The position numbers were made by a program, and so were the translations under genes. Shown in pieces: positions 6,637 through 13,001 of a stretch of DNA of 13,001 nucleotides; position 1 is the stretch's first letter; every line of letters begins with the position of its first letter. Origin of the DNA: Pseudomonadota bacterium. Its GTDB lineage: Bacteria > Pseudomonadota > Gammaproteobacteria > Burkholderiales > Burkholderiaceae_B. The notes under the pieces are model-generated. The model was not told the DNA's origin. It saw only the letters and a program-made list of their open reading frames with translations, and made no database searches. The stretch lies in the NCBI GenBank assembly GCA_023422555.1, contig JAFAGQ010000247.1, forward strand, positions 1-13,001. The letters are read 5' to 3'.

Positions 6637-8013
6637 ATGCAAATTTCCGATTCGATTACGCCGCTCAACGCCTTGTCTCCGCTTGATGGACGATATGCTT
6701 CACGAGGAACGGCGCTGCGTCCTTTTCTGTCAGAAGCCGGCTTTATGGCTCACCGTGTAGAGGTTGAAGTTTCGTGGCTGATTGCGCTTTCCCATTCCGG
6801 GCTCCCCGAACTGCCTGCGTTCTCCGAAGAGGCAGAAAAAACCTTGCGCGGCTGGATTGATGCCTTCAGTGAGTCGGATGTGCAGCGTATCAAAGACATC
6901 GAGAAAAAAACCAATCACGATGTGAAGGCTGTGGAATACTGGCTCAAGGAAAAAGCGGCGGGCAATCAGGAATTGTCTGCAGCGGCTGAATTCATTCACT
7001 TTGCATGCACGTCTGAAGATATCAATAACACATCTCACGCCCTGATGCTCACTCGTTCACGGGACCAGGTTCTGGTGCCGGCGCTGCAGACACTGTTGTC
7101 TACTCTGAAACAATACGCGCATCAGTTTGCTCAGCAGCCGTTGCTGGCCAGAACTCACGGTCAGCCTGCCAGCCCCACAACAATGGGCAAAGAGTTTGCC
7201 AATGTGGCTGCAAGACTGGAAAACGCGATTGCCGCTATTTCTGCCGTTGTGCCGCTGGCAAAACTCAATGGCGCTACCGGCAACTACAACGCTCATTACT
7301 CAGCCTATCCGGAACTGAACTGGCCGGAAATCAGCAAAAAAGTGCTGGCGCAGCTGGGTCTGACACAAAACCCATACACGATCCAGATTGAGCCGCATGA
7401 CTGGATGGCCTCACTCTTTGATGCCATCGCACGTGCCAACACCATTCTGCTGGATCTGAATCGCGATATCTGGGGTTATATTGCGCTGGGCTATTTCAAG
7501 CAACGCCTGCGCGAAGGTGAGGTGGGTTCGTCTACCATGCCGCATAAGGTCAACCCCATTGATTTTGAAAATTCGGAAGGCAATATCGGCCTTGCCAATG
7601 CGGTGCTGAAACACCTATCCGAGAAACTGCCTGTTTCCAGATGGCAGCGCGACCTGACCGATTCAACAGTGCTGCGCAACCTGGGCGTGGCGCTTGGATA
7701 TTGCATGGTGGCGTGGGATTCCTGCAGCAAAGGTCTGGGCAAGCTTGAACTGAATCCGCAGGCAATCGATCGCGACATTGATCAATGCTGGGAAGTGCTG
7801 GCTGAACCGGTACAAACGGTCATGCGTCGTCACGGCCTGCCCGAGCCATACGAACAATTGAAAGCACTGACTCGTGGTCGCGGCATTACACAGGAAGCGC
7901 TGCGTACCTTTATTGAAGGTCTGGAATTACCCGAAGATGCGAAGCAGCGTCTGCTGGAAATGACGCCTCGTAGTTATATCGGTCTTGCCGCAGAACTGGC
8001 CGAGAAGATTTAA
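6637..8013 (+). CDS. purB: Adenylosuccinate lyase
   Basis: Catalyses two steps of purine synthesis: SAICAR to AICAR plus fumarate, and adenylosuccinate to AMP plus fumarate; cytoplasmic homotetramer. The 458-residue product closely follows E. coli PurB (456 residues). Conserved pieces are SPLDGRY at 14-20, KTNHDVKAVEY at 91-101, FACTSEDINN at 122-131, RTHGQPA with catalytic His174 at 172-178, the flexible signature loop GSSTMPHKVNP at 297-307 with the catalytic serine, and the following IDFENSEGN. The ATG is set by alignment with the family N-terminus; its Shine-Dalgarno is poor, the preceding bases being T/A-rich. It lies 68 nt after mnmA in the same direction, and a hairpin follows the stop. 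Confidence 0.97.
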   Translation: MQISDSITPLNALSPLDGRYASRGTALRPFLSEAGFMAHRVEVEVSWLIALSHSGLPELPAFSEEAEKTLRGWIDAFSESDVQRIKDIEKKTNHDVKAVEYWLKEKAAGNQELSAAAEFIHFACTSEDINNTSHALMLTRSRDQVLVPALQTLLSTLKQYAHQFAQQPLLARTHGQPASPTTMGKEFANVAARLENAIAAISAVVPLAKLNGATGNYNAHYSAYPELNWPEISKKVLAQLGLTQNPYTIQIEPHDWMASLFDAIARANTILLDLNRDIWGYIALGYFKQRLREGEVGSSTMPHKVNPIDFENSEGNIGLANAVLKHLSEKLPVSRWQRDLTDSTVLRNLGVALGYCMVAWDSCSKGLGKLELNPQAIDRDIDQCWEVLAEPVQTVMRRHGLPEPYEQLKALTRGRGITQEALRTFIEGLELPEDAKQRLLEMTPRSYIGLAAELAEKI

Positions 8014-8022
8014 GGCAGATAC

Positions 8023-8058
8023 GGGCCGGAATGATTAAGACCCATTCCGGCTCATATT
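8023..8058 (+). terminator. Probable terminator of purB
   Basis: GCCGGAATG (8025-8033) and CATTCCGGC (8043-8051) form a perfect 9-bp stem, extendable by a G-U and a G-C pair to 8023 and 8053, with a 9-nt loop. A moderately T-rich CATATTT follows. It begins 10 nt after the purB stop. Confidence 0.6.
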
Positions 8059-8326
8059 TCATTCTCGTCAGATGTCACGACCTGCAATGTTGCACTGAAA
8101 GAACACACAGATTCGGCGACATTCCTTCATAATGTAATCGTATATTTCAGATGTAATGTTACGTGACCAGAGCATCATGTGACTCCGGTTCGACCGGTCG
8201 ATTATTGCGGAGCACCGCTGTCAAGTTCCTCCCGGACTTTGCGCTTATTTTTATATTTGCAGTGTAATTGTGTTGGAGTTAGTCTATGATAGGCGGACTA
8301 CTCAATTTGGCTCGGTACAGGTGTTC
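8059..8326 (+). other. Intergenic region upstream of the first lipoprotein gene
   Basis: No gene is visible here. A perfect 12-bp palindrome, TCGACCGGTCGA (8190-8201), could be an operator. TATGAT at 8285-8290 resembles a -10 element at good distance from the ATG at 8327, but no matching -35 was found, so no promoter is asserted. A GTG at 8270 opens the same reading frame as the downstream gene but would place 19 residues before the signal peptide. Confidence 0.4.
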
Positions 8327-8893
8327 ATGTCGCGTTCAACTCACATATTCCTAATGACCATTGCAGCGATCGCGCTGGCCGGTTGCTCCTCCACAAAAAC
8401 TGGTGGAAGAGACCATTCAATCAGCCACTCACCGCGCAAACAGGTTCAAAGGATCGTTTACGAGGACAGCGCGTATACTCAGCCAATGGGTCAGCCTACC
8501 ATGCTGGTTGGGCGAACCTTTATCTATGACGCCGTCAACGGTGGTGAGCGCAGCGGTTCATACGTTGATGTTGTCCTCAATCCGGTTTCCGCGCTCAGCA
8601 ATCAATGGTTTGATGTGGTATGCCGCAGCGGCAATGTCCTGGTGGGCAAGCCCGATCCGCGATACGCAGCCAGAGCCTATGCCTCCAAAACCAATTCCTT
8701 TGGTCAGTTTGCGTTCACCAACGTACCTGCCGGCGATTATTATCTGACAACTCGTCTTTACTGGATGGACACAAAACCGTTTTCAGGTGCAGTGCAGTAC
8801 GGCGGTCTGCTCGCCAAAAAAATCAGACTGATTCCAGGGACCAATACTATCAATTTGTCGGACAGTGACAAATGCAGAGGTTACTTTCATTGA
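8327..8893 (+). CDS. Putative lipoprotein with carboxypeptidase-regulatory-like motif
   Basis: A 188-residue secreted lipoprotein of unknown function. From ATG 8327 the N-terminus is a textbook lipoprotein signal: basic start, hydrophobic stretch (7-17), lipobox LAGC with Cys20 as the lipidation site. Ser at +2 predicts the outer membrane. ACAGG (8317-8321) is a fair Shine-Dalgarno. A longer frame from GTG 8270 would bury the signal peptide, so the ATG was chosen. Residues about 60-145 include TFIYDAV, YVDVVLNPV and GQFAFTNVPAGDYYLTTRLYW; the last resembles the FxFxxVPAGxYxL hallmark of carboxypeptidase-regulatory-like (transthyretin-like) beta-sandwich domains. Two other cysteines, Cys99 and Cys183, could form a disulfide. 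It is the first of three consecutive lipoprotein genes, separated from the next by 200 bp without a clear terminator. Confidence 0.8.
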   Translation: MSRSTHIFLMTIAAIALAGCSSTKTGGRDHSISHSPRKQVQRIVYEDSAYTQPMGQPTMLVGRTFIYDAVNGGERSGSYVDVVLNPVSALSNQWFDVVCRSGNVLVGKPDPRYAARAYASKTNSFGQFAFTNVPAGDYYLTTRLYWMDTKPFSGAVQYGGLLAKKIRLIPGTNTINLSDSDKCRGYFH

Positions 8894-8911
8894 ACGTTGC
8901 GATGCAGCACT

Positions 8912-8924
8912 TCACATTTGTGAT
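8912..8924 (+). repeat. TCACATTTGTGAT element, copy 1
   Basis: Thirteen bases identical to 10421-10433. The first 12 form an inverted repeat, TCACA-TT-TGTGA. It lies about 170 bp upstream of the second lipoprotein gene. A related TCACATTTTGCAAT occurs at 8985-8998. It could be a regulator binding site; no protein can be assigned. Confidence 0.45.
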
Positions 8925-9093
8925 GGCCGATGCCATGCGTGACTCTCCCCCCGAACGTTTTTCGCCTGTCTCAAGTGGCGTCATTCACATTTTGCAATGA
9001 AATTGGCAGATGTAAATGATTAAATGAGACAGGCAAAAGATTCTGCTTATCCGTTTTTGCAGTATTTTTTTATCTTTGTGAGAAAGGCAAATT

Positions 9094-9666
9094 ATGAAAC
9101 TAACAACAGTTGTTACCGTCGCAGCGGTGGCAGCCGCACTTGCCGGCTGCAGCGTCTTCGAGAAGAAAGAACCCGCAACGGTTCCTGCTACACAGGCCCG
9201 TCCTGGCAGCATTTCCGGCACAGTTCAAAAAACCGGTGCAGGCAATCTGGAAATCTACGTCGGCTCTACCGAGCAGCCAAAAACAACCATTCGTACTGGC
9301 GCACGCGGCAAGAAAACTACCCAGGTCGTACCAGCTAAAACGACGCCATTGCAGGTTGGTGCTCAAACGTTCCTCGCTGTCGGCCCGGTCCTTACTCAGA
9401 CTGATGTGAAAAAAGTCTTCGTTACCAAAGCGGGGGATCGTCCTGCATTGGGTCTGCGCCTGACTCCCGAAGGCACTCGCAAGCTGAATGCTGAAATCAC
9501 TGGCAAAATCGCTAAGGGCAAAATGGTCATTGCCAGCCTGAACGATGCTGTGTTCTCAACAACGACTGCGTCACCTGGCGCAGTGGATGATGGCGTATTG
9601 CTGTTGCCTATGGCCACCCTGCAGAATGCCAAAACAGCTGCCGATATCATTCGCGGTACAAAATAA
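9094..9666 (+). CDS. Putative lipoprotein with SecD P1-head-like domain (paralogue A)
   Basis: A 190-residue lipoprotein. The signal peptide ends in lipobox LAGC with Cys19 and Ser at +2, predicting the outer membrane. AAAGG (9083-9087) lies 6 nt before the ATG, and the frame ends with tandem TAA codons. After a low-complexity linker (20-45), residues about 86-185 show the pattern PLQVGAQTFLAVGPVLTQTDV, then LRLTPEGTRKLNAEI and KGKMVIASLNDAVFSTTTASPG. This resembles the P1 head subdomain of SecD (pattern xLTxxDv, fxLtxeGaxxfxxxT, gxxlAixLDgxVxsaP), but no SecD transmembrane part is present. The resemblance was judged by eye. The next gene encodes a similar protein, so the two are probably tandem paralogues. 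The function is unknown; a structural or envelope-binding role is only a guess. Confidence 0.8.
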   Translation: MKLTTVVTVAAVAAALAGCSVFEKKEPATVPATQARPGSISGTVQKTGAGNLEIYVGSTEQPKTTIRTGARGKKTTQVVPAKTTPLQVGAQTFLAVGPVLTQTDVKKVFVTKAGDRPALGLRLTPEGTRKLNAEITGKIAKGKMVIASLNDAVFSTTTASPGAVDDGVLLLPMATLQNAKTAADIIRGTK

Positions 9667-9839
9667 TAAGGTGATAAGGCGGCTGCTAATCCTTTAGCCC
9701 CTTAAGTCCTTTTGCGATACGCGGTTTTGCTATGATTAATATTAACAATTGCGCGTTGTTTTTTATGCAAATCTGTTGTAACGTAAAAGGACGACTTTAT
9801 GCGAAGTTGTTCTCAAATAGGTTTTAAATAGGAATTACT
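9667..9839 (+). promoter_or_regulatory. Intergenic region with extended -10 promoter candidate
   Basis: TGCTATGAT at 9728-9736 is an extended -10 (TGn-TATGAT) and predicts a transcription start near 9743, leaving an untranslated leader of about 97 nt before the ATG at 9840. No good -35 is present at normal spacing, which extended -10 promoters tolerate. GCTAA/TTAGC (9684-9697) form a small hairpin after the previous gene with no strong T-run, so readthrough is possible. Confidence 0.45.
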
Positions 9840-10331
9840 ATGAAATTATCCAGAAAAGTTGCGTTGGTTGTGCTTCCTCTGGCTGCAGTTCTGGCTGGAT
9901 GTAACACAATGAAAACCGGTACCGAAAGCAATCCCGGTACCACGGCACAGACGCCTGCTGCCCAGGGAACTGCGGTAGACGTATTCCTGGCTTCTGACAA
10001 AGTCATCAAAAGTTATCGTCCTGTTAAGCTGAGTGAGAAACAGACTATTTATGTCAGCAAAACACCAATCATCTCACGTGCCAATCTGACCAGTGTAGAT
10101 CGCGTGCGTGACAGCCAGGGACGTTCTTTTGTGAAACTGTCTTTGAATCCCGCTGGTGTGGCAGCATTGAATGCTGCACCTAAAGATCAGGGCTACGCAA
10201 CCACTGTTGGTGGTCAGCTGGCTTCTCTGACAGGTATTCGCCAGAACAACGATTTCCTGTTCATGGTGCGTGATGATCAGGTTGCCGGTTCTGTTGTAGA
10301 AGCCATTGCGCCAAGTACAGCAGCCAAGTAA
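9840..10331 (+). CDS. Putative lipoprotein, SecD P1-head-like (paralogue B)
   Basis: A 163-residue lipoprotein. The signal peptide (MKLSRK, hydrophobic 7-18) ends in LAGC with Cys21 and Asn at +2, predicting the outer membrane. AGGA (9830-9833) lies 6 nt upstream of the ATG. Residues 22-45 are a Thr/Pro/Gly-rich linker. Residues 46-155 align by eye with the preceding gene product: VDVFLASDK..K matches LEIYVGSTEQPK, KQTIYVSKTPIISRANLTSV matches AQTFLAVGPVLTQTDVKKV, and VKLSLNPAGVAALNA matches LGLRLTPEGTRKLNA. The region also recalls the SecD P1 head pattern. This copy lacks the Arg/Lys-rich insert found at about residues 66-85 of its neighbour. The function is unknown. The transcript ends at a strong terminator at 10387. 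Confidence 0.8.
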   Translation: MKLSRKVALVVLPLAAVLAGCNTMKTGTESNPGTTAQTPAAQGTAVDVFLASDKVIKSYRPVKLSEKQTIYVSKTPIISRANLTSVDRVRDSQGRSFVKLSLNPAGVAALNAAPKDQGYATTVGGQLASLTGIRQNNDFLFMVRDDQVAGSVVEAIAPSTAAK

Positions 10332-10380
10332 TTTGCGCTGATACGCAAAGCCACAGCACTGCCGCCAAACGGCATGTGGC
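10332..10380 (+). repeat. Two stem-loops after the third lipoprotein gene
   Basis: TTTGCG/CGCAAA (10332-10337 with 10344-10349) form a 6-bp hairpin. It is immediately followed by a two-part stem: GCCACA/TGTGGC outside (10350-10355 with 10375-10380) and TGCCG/CGGCA inside (10360-10364 with 10370-10374), with an internal bulge. With the terminator at 10387 there are three hairpins in a row, perhaps a 3'-UTR stability element. Confidence 0.5.
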
Positions 10381-10386
10381 AATAAG

Positions 10387-10412
10387 AGCCTCGCCCTGCG
10401 GCGAGGCTTTTT
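10387..10412 (+). terminator. Strong Rho-independent terminator
   Basis: AGCCTCGCC (10387-10395) and GGCGAGGCT (10400-10408) pair perfectly over 9 bp around a CTGC loop, followed by a T-run ending at 10412. It ends the transcript of the third lipoprotein gene. Confidence 0.92.
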
Positions 10413-10420
10413 AACGCCTG

Positions 10421-10433
10421 TCACATTTGTGAT
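10421..10433 (+). repeat. TCACATTTGTGAT element, copy 2
   Basis: Exact copy of the 13 bases at 8912-8924, located 108 bp upstream of the glutamate-synthase-like gene and just past the terminator of the previous one. The following bases share scattered similarity with those after copy 1. A regulatory role is inferred from position and dyad symmetry only. Confidence 0.45.
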
Positions 10434-10501
10434 TGCACCATCCTGCGCGACGGGTAATTTCAATTGGCATTTTTATGCGGTCAATCTTCACAAAGCCGCT
10501 A

Positions 10502-10507
10502 TATACT
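10502..10507 (+). promoter_or_regulatory. -10-like element for the glutamate-synthase-like gene
   Basis: TATACT at 10502-10507 matches a -10 consensus at five of six positions and lies 33 nt before the ATG at 10541. No recognisable -35 occurs at 16-18 bp spacing, so an activator may be needed, or this is not the promoter. Confidence 0.35.
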
Positions 10508-10540
10508 CAAGTATCCGAATCTAAATAAAAAAGGGATGTC

Positions 10541-12250
10541 ATGGCGTCGCTGTTTCCTGTCCGTTTTCTGGCATTTTTTCTCGTTATTGCAGGCGCAATA
10601 ATTTTCTTTTGGCTGGGTGCTGTTGGTGGCAACGGCTGGTATGTGGCTGCTGTAGCCTGTCTGCTGCTTTCGCTGCTGGGAATTTACGATTTGCTGCAGC
10701 ATGCGCATTCGATCAAACGCAATTATCCGGTGATCGGGAATCTTCGGTTTTTGCTGGAGTTCATTCGCCCTGAAATGCGCCAGTATTTTATCGAAAGCGA
10801 CACAGACAGCCTGCCATTCTCGCGGGCGCAGCGCTCCATTGTTTATCAACGAGCGAAACAGCAGATCGACAAACGCCCGTTCGGTACCATCGAGAACGTA
10901 TACGGAGAGGATTATGAATGGGTGAATCACTCCATGGTGCCCAGCCATATTCCGGATCGCAACTTTCGTATCACCGTAGGTGAGGGGCAGTGCAGCCAGC
11001 CTTATGATCTGTCCGTCTTCAATATCTCTGCGATGAGCTTTGGTGCACTGTCGGCCAATGCCATTCGAGCCCTGAATCGCGGAGCGAAGGCGGGCGGATT
11101 TGCTCACGACACGGGAGAAGGGGGCATCAGCCGTTACCATCTGGAAAATGGTGGCGATCTGATCTGGAATATCGGTTCGGGTTATTTCGGCTGTCGCGAT
11201 GAAAACGGTCGCTTTTCGGAAAGCGAATTCGTCAGGAAGGCTACACTGCCCAATGTCAAAATGATTGAGATCAAGCTGTCTCAGGGTGCCAAGCCCGGTC
11301 ATGGCGGGATCCTGCCCGGTGCAAAAGTAACGCCGGAGATTGCTGAAGTACGCGGCGTCACACCTGGTGTTGATTGTGACTCCCCATCGGCGCATTCCGA
11401 ATTCTCCACCCCCGCGCAACTATTGCAGTTTGTCGAGCGCCTGCGCAGGCTGTCAGGGGGCAAACCTGTCGGTTTCAAGCTTTGTGTCGGGCATCCATGG
11501 GAATGGTTTGGCATCGTCAAGGCAATGGTTGAAACCAAAATTACGCCCGACTTCATTGTGGTTGACGGATCAGAAGGAGGAACGGGGGCTGCACCTGTCG
11601 AATTTGTTGATCATATGGGCGTTCCACTTAAGGAAGCCTTACGCATGGTGCACAATGCGCTCGTGGGGGTGGGCCTGCGTAACCGAATCAAAATAGGGGC
11701 CTCGGGCAAGATTATCACTGCCTTCGATATGCTCAGAACCCTGGCTCTGGGGGCAGACTGGTGCAATAGCGCCCGTGGCTTTATGTTCTCTGTTGGCTGT
11801 ATTCAGGCGCAGGCCTGTCATACCGACAAGTGTCCGTCTGGCGTGGCGACGCAGGATCCGTCGCGGCAGCGTGCCATTGTGGTGCCCGACAAAGCCGAGC
11901 GTGTCATGAATTTTCATCGCAATTCGCTGCAGGCACTGGGTGAGCTGCTGCAGGCTGCCGGCCTGACCCATCCCGGACAGCTTCGTGCGCATCACGTGGT
12001 ACGGCGCGTCTCCAGTTCAGAGGTAAAGCTGCTATCGGCGATCTATCCGGAGCTGGAGCAGGGCGATCTGTTGAAAGGCAATTACCGCCTGCGAATTTTT
12101 GAGATCTGCTGGCCGCTGGCGCAGGCACATTCTTTCCTGCCGGCTCGCTCAATGGATCAGGTGGCAACAGAGATCAATACCGGGTATCAGACTGATACTG
12201 ACGCGACCCAAACGAAAAATCCTGCACGCCCCGCTGCGCAGGGCGCGTAA
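10541..12250 (+). CDS. Membrane-anchored FMN-binding glutamate-synthase-family protein
   Basis: A 569-residue member of the GltB-like FMN/iron-sulfur family. Two hydrophobic helices (about residues 7-28 and 32-51) predict anchoring in the inner membrane, with the enzyme domain likely in the cytoplasm. The body corresponds to the synthase domain of GltB: SAMSFGALSANAIRALNRGA (163-182), GAKPGHGGILPGAKV (249-263), VDGSEGGTGAAP (341-352) and the FMN-phosphate region IGASGKI (385-391). The three [3Fe-4S] cysteines, in CX5CX4C spacing, are Cys420, Cys426 and Cys431, within a GCIQAQACHTDKCPSGVATQ segment. The N-terminal glutaminase domain and the C-terminal GltB beta-helix are missing, so it cannot use glutamine as complete GltB does; substrate and electron partner are unknown. 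The start is supported by AAGGGA at 10531-10536. It is monocistronic and convergent with the next gene. Confidence 0.9.
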   Translation: MASLFPVRFLAFFLVIAGAIIFFWLGAVGGNGWYVAAVACLLLSLLGIYDLLQHAHSIKRNYPVIGNLRFLLEFIRPEMRQYFIESDTDSLPFSRAQRSIVYQRAKQQIDKRPFGTIENVYGEDYEWVNHSMVPSHIPDRNFRITVGEGQCSQPYDLSVFNISAMSFGALSANAIRALNRGAKAGGFAHDTGEGGISRYHLENGGDLIWNIGSGYFGCRDENGRFSESEFVRKATLPNVKMIEIKLSQGAKPGHGGILPGAKVTPEIAEVRGVTPGVDCDSPSAHSEFSTPAQLLQFVERLRRLSGGKPVGFKLCVGHPWEWFGIVKAMVETKITPDFIVVDGSEGGTGAAPVEFVDHMGVPLKEALRMVHNALVGVGLRNRIKIGASGKIITAFDMLRTLALGADWCNSARGFMFSVGCIQAQACHTDKCPSGVATQDPSRQRAIVVPDKAERVMNFHRNSLQALGELLQAAGLTHPGQLRAHHVVRRVSSSEVKLLSAIYPELEQGDLLKGNYRLRIFEICWPLAQAHSFLPARSMDQVATEINTGYQTDTDATQTKNPARPAAQGA

Positions 12251-12423
12251 CGCATCCGGTTTTCGTCATGAAGCAGCCTGGATCGGCTGTGAAAGAGGGA
12301 AAGGTAAAGCGCCCGGTCTCCAGCATAAAGCAAGCTGTTTTTGCTGAGCGCGGACGCCGGGAAGAGGTCATTATTGACCTAGGGGCACTATCTTAACCTG
12401 TACAGTGCCCATCACAACAGGAT
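12251..12423. other. Convergent intergenic region with two inverted repeats
   Basis: AGGTCA/TGACCT (12365-12370 with 12375-12380, loop TTAT) and GGGCACT/AGTGCCC (12383-12389 with 12404-12410) are perfect inverted repeats between the 3' ends of two converging genes. Neither is followed by a T-run on either strand, so they may act as bidirectional, factor-dependent or 3'-processing signals. No ORF with a credible start was seen here. Confidence 0.45.
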
Positions 12424-12924
12424 TTATTGTGCGGCCGGTGCCTGGGAGCCAGCGGCTGGGGTATCCTGGCTCAGCTTCTCGCAATTGGCCGAAAAGTCTT
12501 TGATGAACCGAGATTTATCGGCGATTTTCTCTTTCGGTGTGGCCCACAGCAGGTTCACAAACTCGATAAATGAAGATACCCGTTCATCCGGAATGGAATC
12601 GTTATTGCTGACCGCTTCGTTGGCCTCTTCCTGGGTCTTGCCCTGGACACGCATATCGTAAAGACTGCCGATAACTTTGCTTGCGTCTGCGCAAGTGAGT
12701 GTGGCCGGCGCACTGTCAGTGCTGGCATCATCGCCCTGTGCATTCTGATACGGATCTTCCTGTTTGGGAGGCGCTGGCTGAGGAGGGGGCTGATTCAATT
12801 CGGTTTGCTGGGGTGGCTCGACATCGTCGTCATTAAAAAGCGTTGTCTCAACAATTTTCCATGCGCCAAAGGCAATGGCTGCTGCAACTGCCAGCAAAAT
12901 GAGCAACTTGATGAACGATTTCAT
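12424..12924 (-). CDS. Small membrane-anchored protein with Pro-rich linker, unknown function
   Basis: A 166-residue protein not recognised as a named family. The N-terminus (MKSFIK, then hydrophobic to about residue 20) is a single membrane anchor or uncleaved signal; there is no lipobox cysteine. Residues 31-75 are an acidic, Pro/Gln-rich linker (for example PPPQPAPP). A compact helical-looking domain of about residues 76-152 contains Cys78 and Cys148, one near each end, which could form a disulfide in the periplasm. An Ala/Gln-rich tail follows. The start is firm: AAGGA on the minus strand (at 12930-12934) lies 5 nt before the ATG. It is the only minus-strand gene, convergent with the glutamate-synthase-like gene. 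The role cannot be assigned from sequence. Confidence 0.8.
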   Translation of the reverse strand: MKSFIKLLILLAVAAAIAFGAWKIVETTLFNDDDVEPPQQTELNQPPPQPAPPKQEDPYQNAQGDDASTDSAPATLTCADASKVIGSLYDMRVQGKTQEEANEAVSNNDSIPDERVSSFIEFVNLLWATPKEKIADKSRFIKDFSANCEKLSQDTPAAGSQAPAAQ

Positions 12925-13001
12925 GTATATCCTTACGCTTGCGAACGGGCACGAGAGGCCGTTACTGTCTTTAGACGAATCAATATACTATAACTTATTT
13001 C

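Noticed and set aside
8270..8326. GTG start extending the first lipoprotein by 19 codons
   Set aside because: It would place charged residues ahead of a typical lipoprotein signal peptide.
8912..8924. CRP-type binding site
   Set aside because: The CRP consensus is TGTGA-N6-TCACA; here the half-sites are in the opposite order with 2-nt spacing.
8946..8951. Run of six C as a phase-variable tract
   Set aside because: Short, in non-coding DNA, and with no promoter element at a distance it could alter.
10499..11419. Open frame of 306 codons on the minus strand opposite the glutamate-synthase-like gene
   Set aside because: Shadow frame overlapping the conserved FMN domain; no independent support.

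Overview
The window reads as chromosomal DNA of a betaproteobacterium, most likely of the Alcaligenaceae (an Advenella- or Bordetella-like organism). This rests on protein character, intermediate GC content and the gene order glcDEF-mnmA-purB; it is recognition from memory and no database search was run. Nine genes lie on the plus strand and one, at the right end, on the minus strand. No tRNA, rRNA, insertion sequence, CRISPR array or phage gene was seen.

Left end (1-1321): a class I DAHP synthase (aroG) that keeps the metal ligands and the phenylalanine-binding site of E. coli AroG at identical residue numbers. It is preceded by what looks like a complete phenylalanine attenuator. A short ORF at 17-73 with its own Shine-Dalgarno encodes MKQVSHVFFFFYFGFSTR (6 Phe and 1 Tyr in 18 residues). 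A Rho-independent terminator follows at 131-164, and aroG starts at 248. First-step aromatic synthesis would thus be controlled twice by Phe: by enzyme inhibition and by Phe-tRNA supply. This is the most interesting signal in the window.

Middle (1529-8013): glcD, glcE and glcF form a tight operon for glycolate oxidase (FAD subunit, second FAD-domain subunit, iron-sulfur subunit). A terminator-like hairpin separates it from mnmA (tRNA 2-thiouridylase). mnmA has no Shine-Dalgarno, and a -10-like hexamer sits so close to its ATG that the mRNA may be leaderless. purB (adenylosuccinate lyase) follows and ends in a hairpin.

Right part (8014-10412): three consecutive small lipoprotein genes, each with a clear lipobox and its own intergenic region. 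The first carries a carboxypeptidase-regulatory-like beta-sandwich motif. The second and third look like diverged tandem paralogues whose C-terminal half resembles the SecD P1 head subdomain, here without any SecD membrane part. A strong terminator closes the block. A 13-base sequence, TCACATTTGTGAT, occurs exactly twice, in the intergenic regions before the second lipoprotein gene and before the next gene.

Right end (10541-12924): a membrane-anchored, FMN/3Fe-4S glutamate-synthase-like protein of unknown substrate, convergent with a minus-strand gene for a small membrane-anchored protein with a proline-rich linker. Two inverted repeats lie between them.
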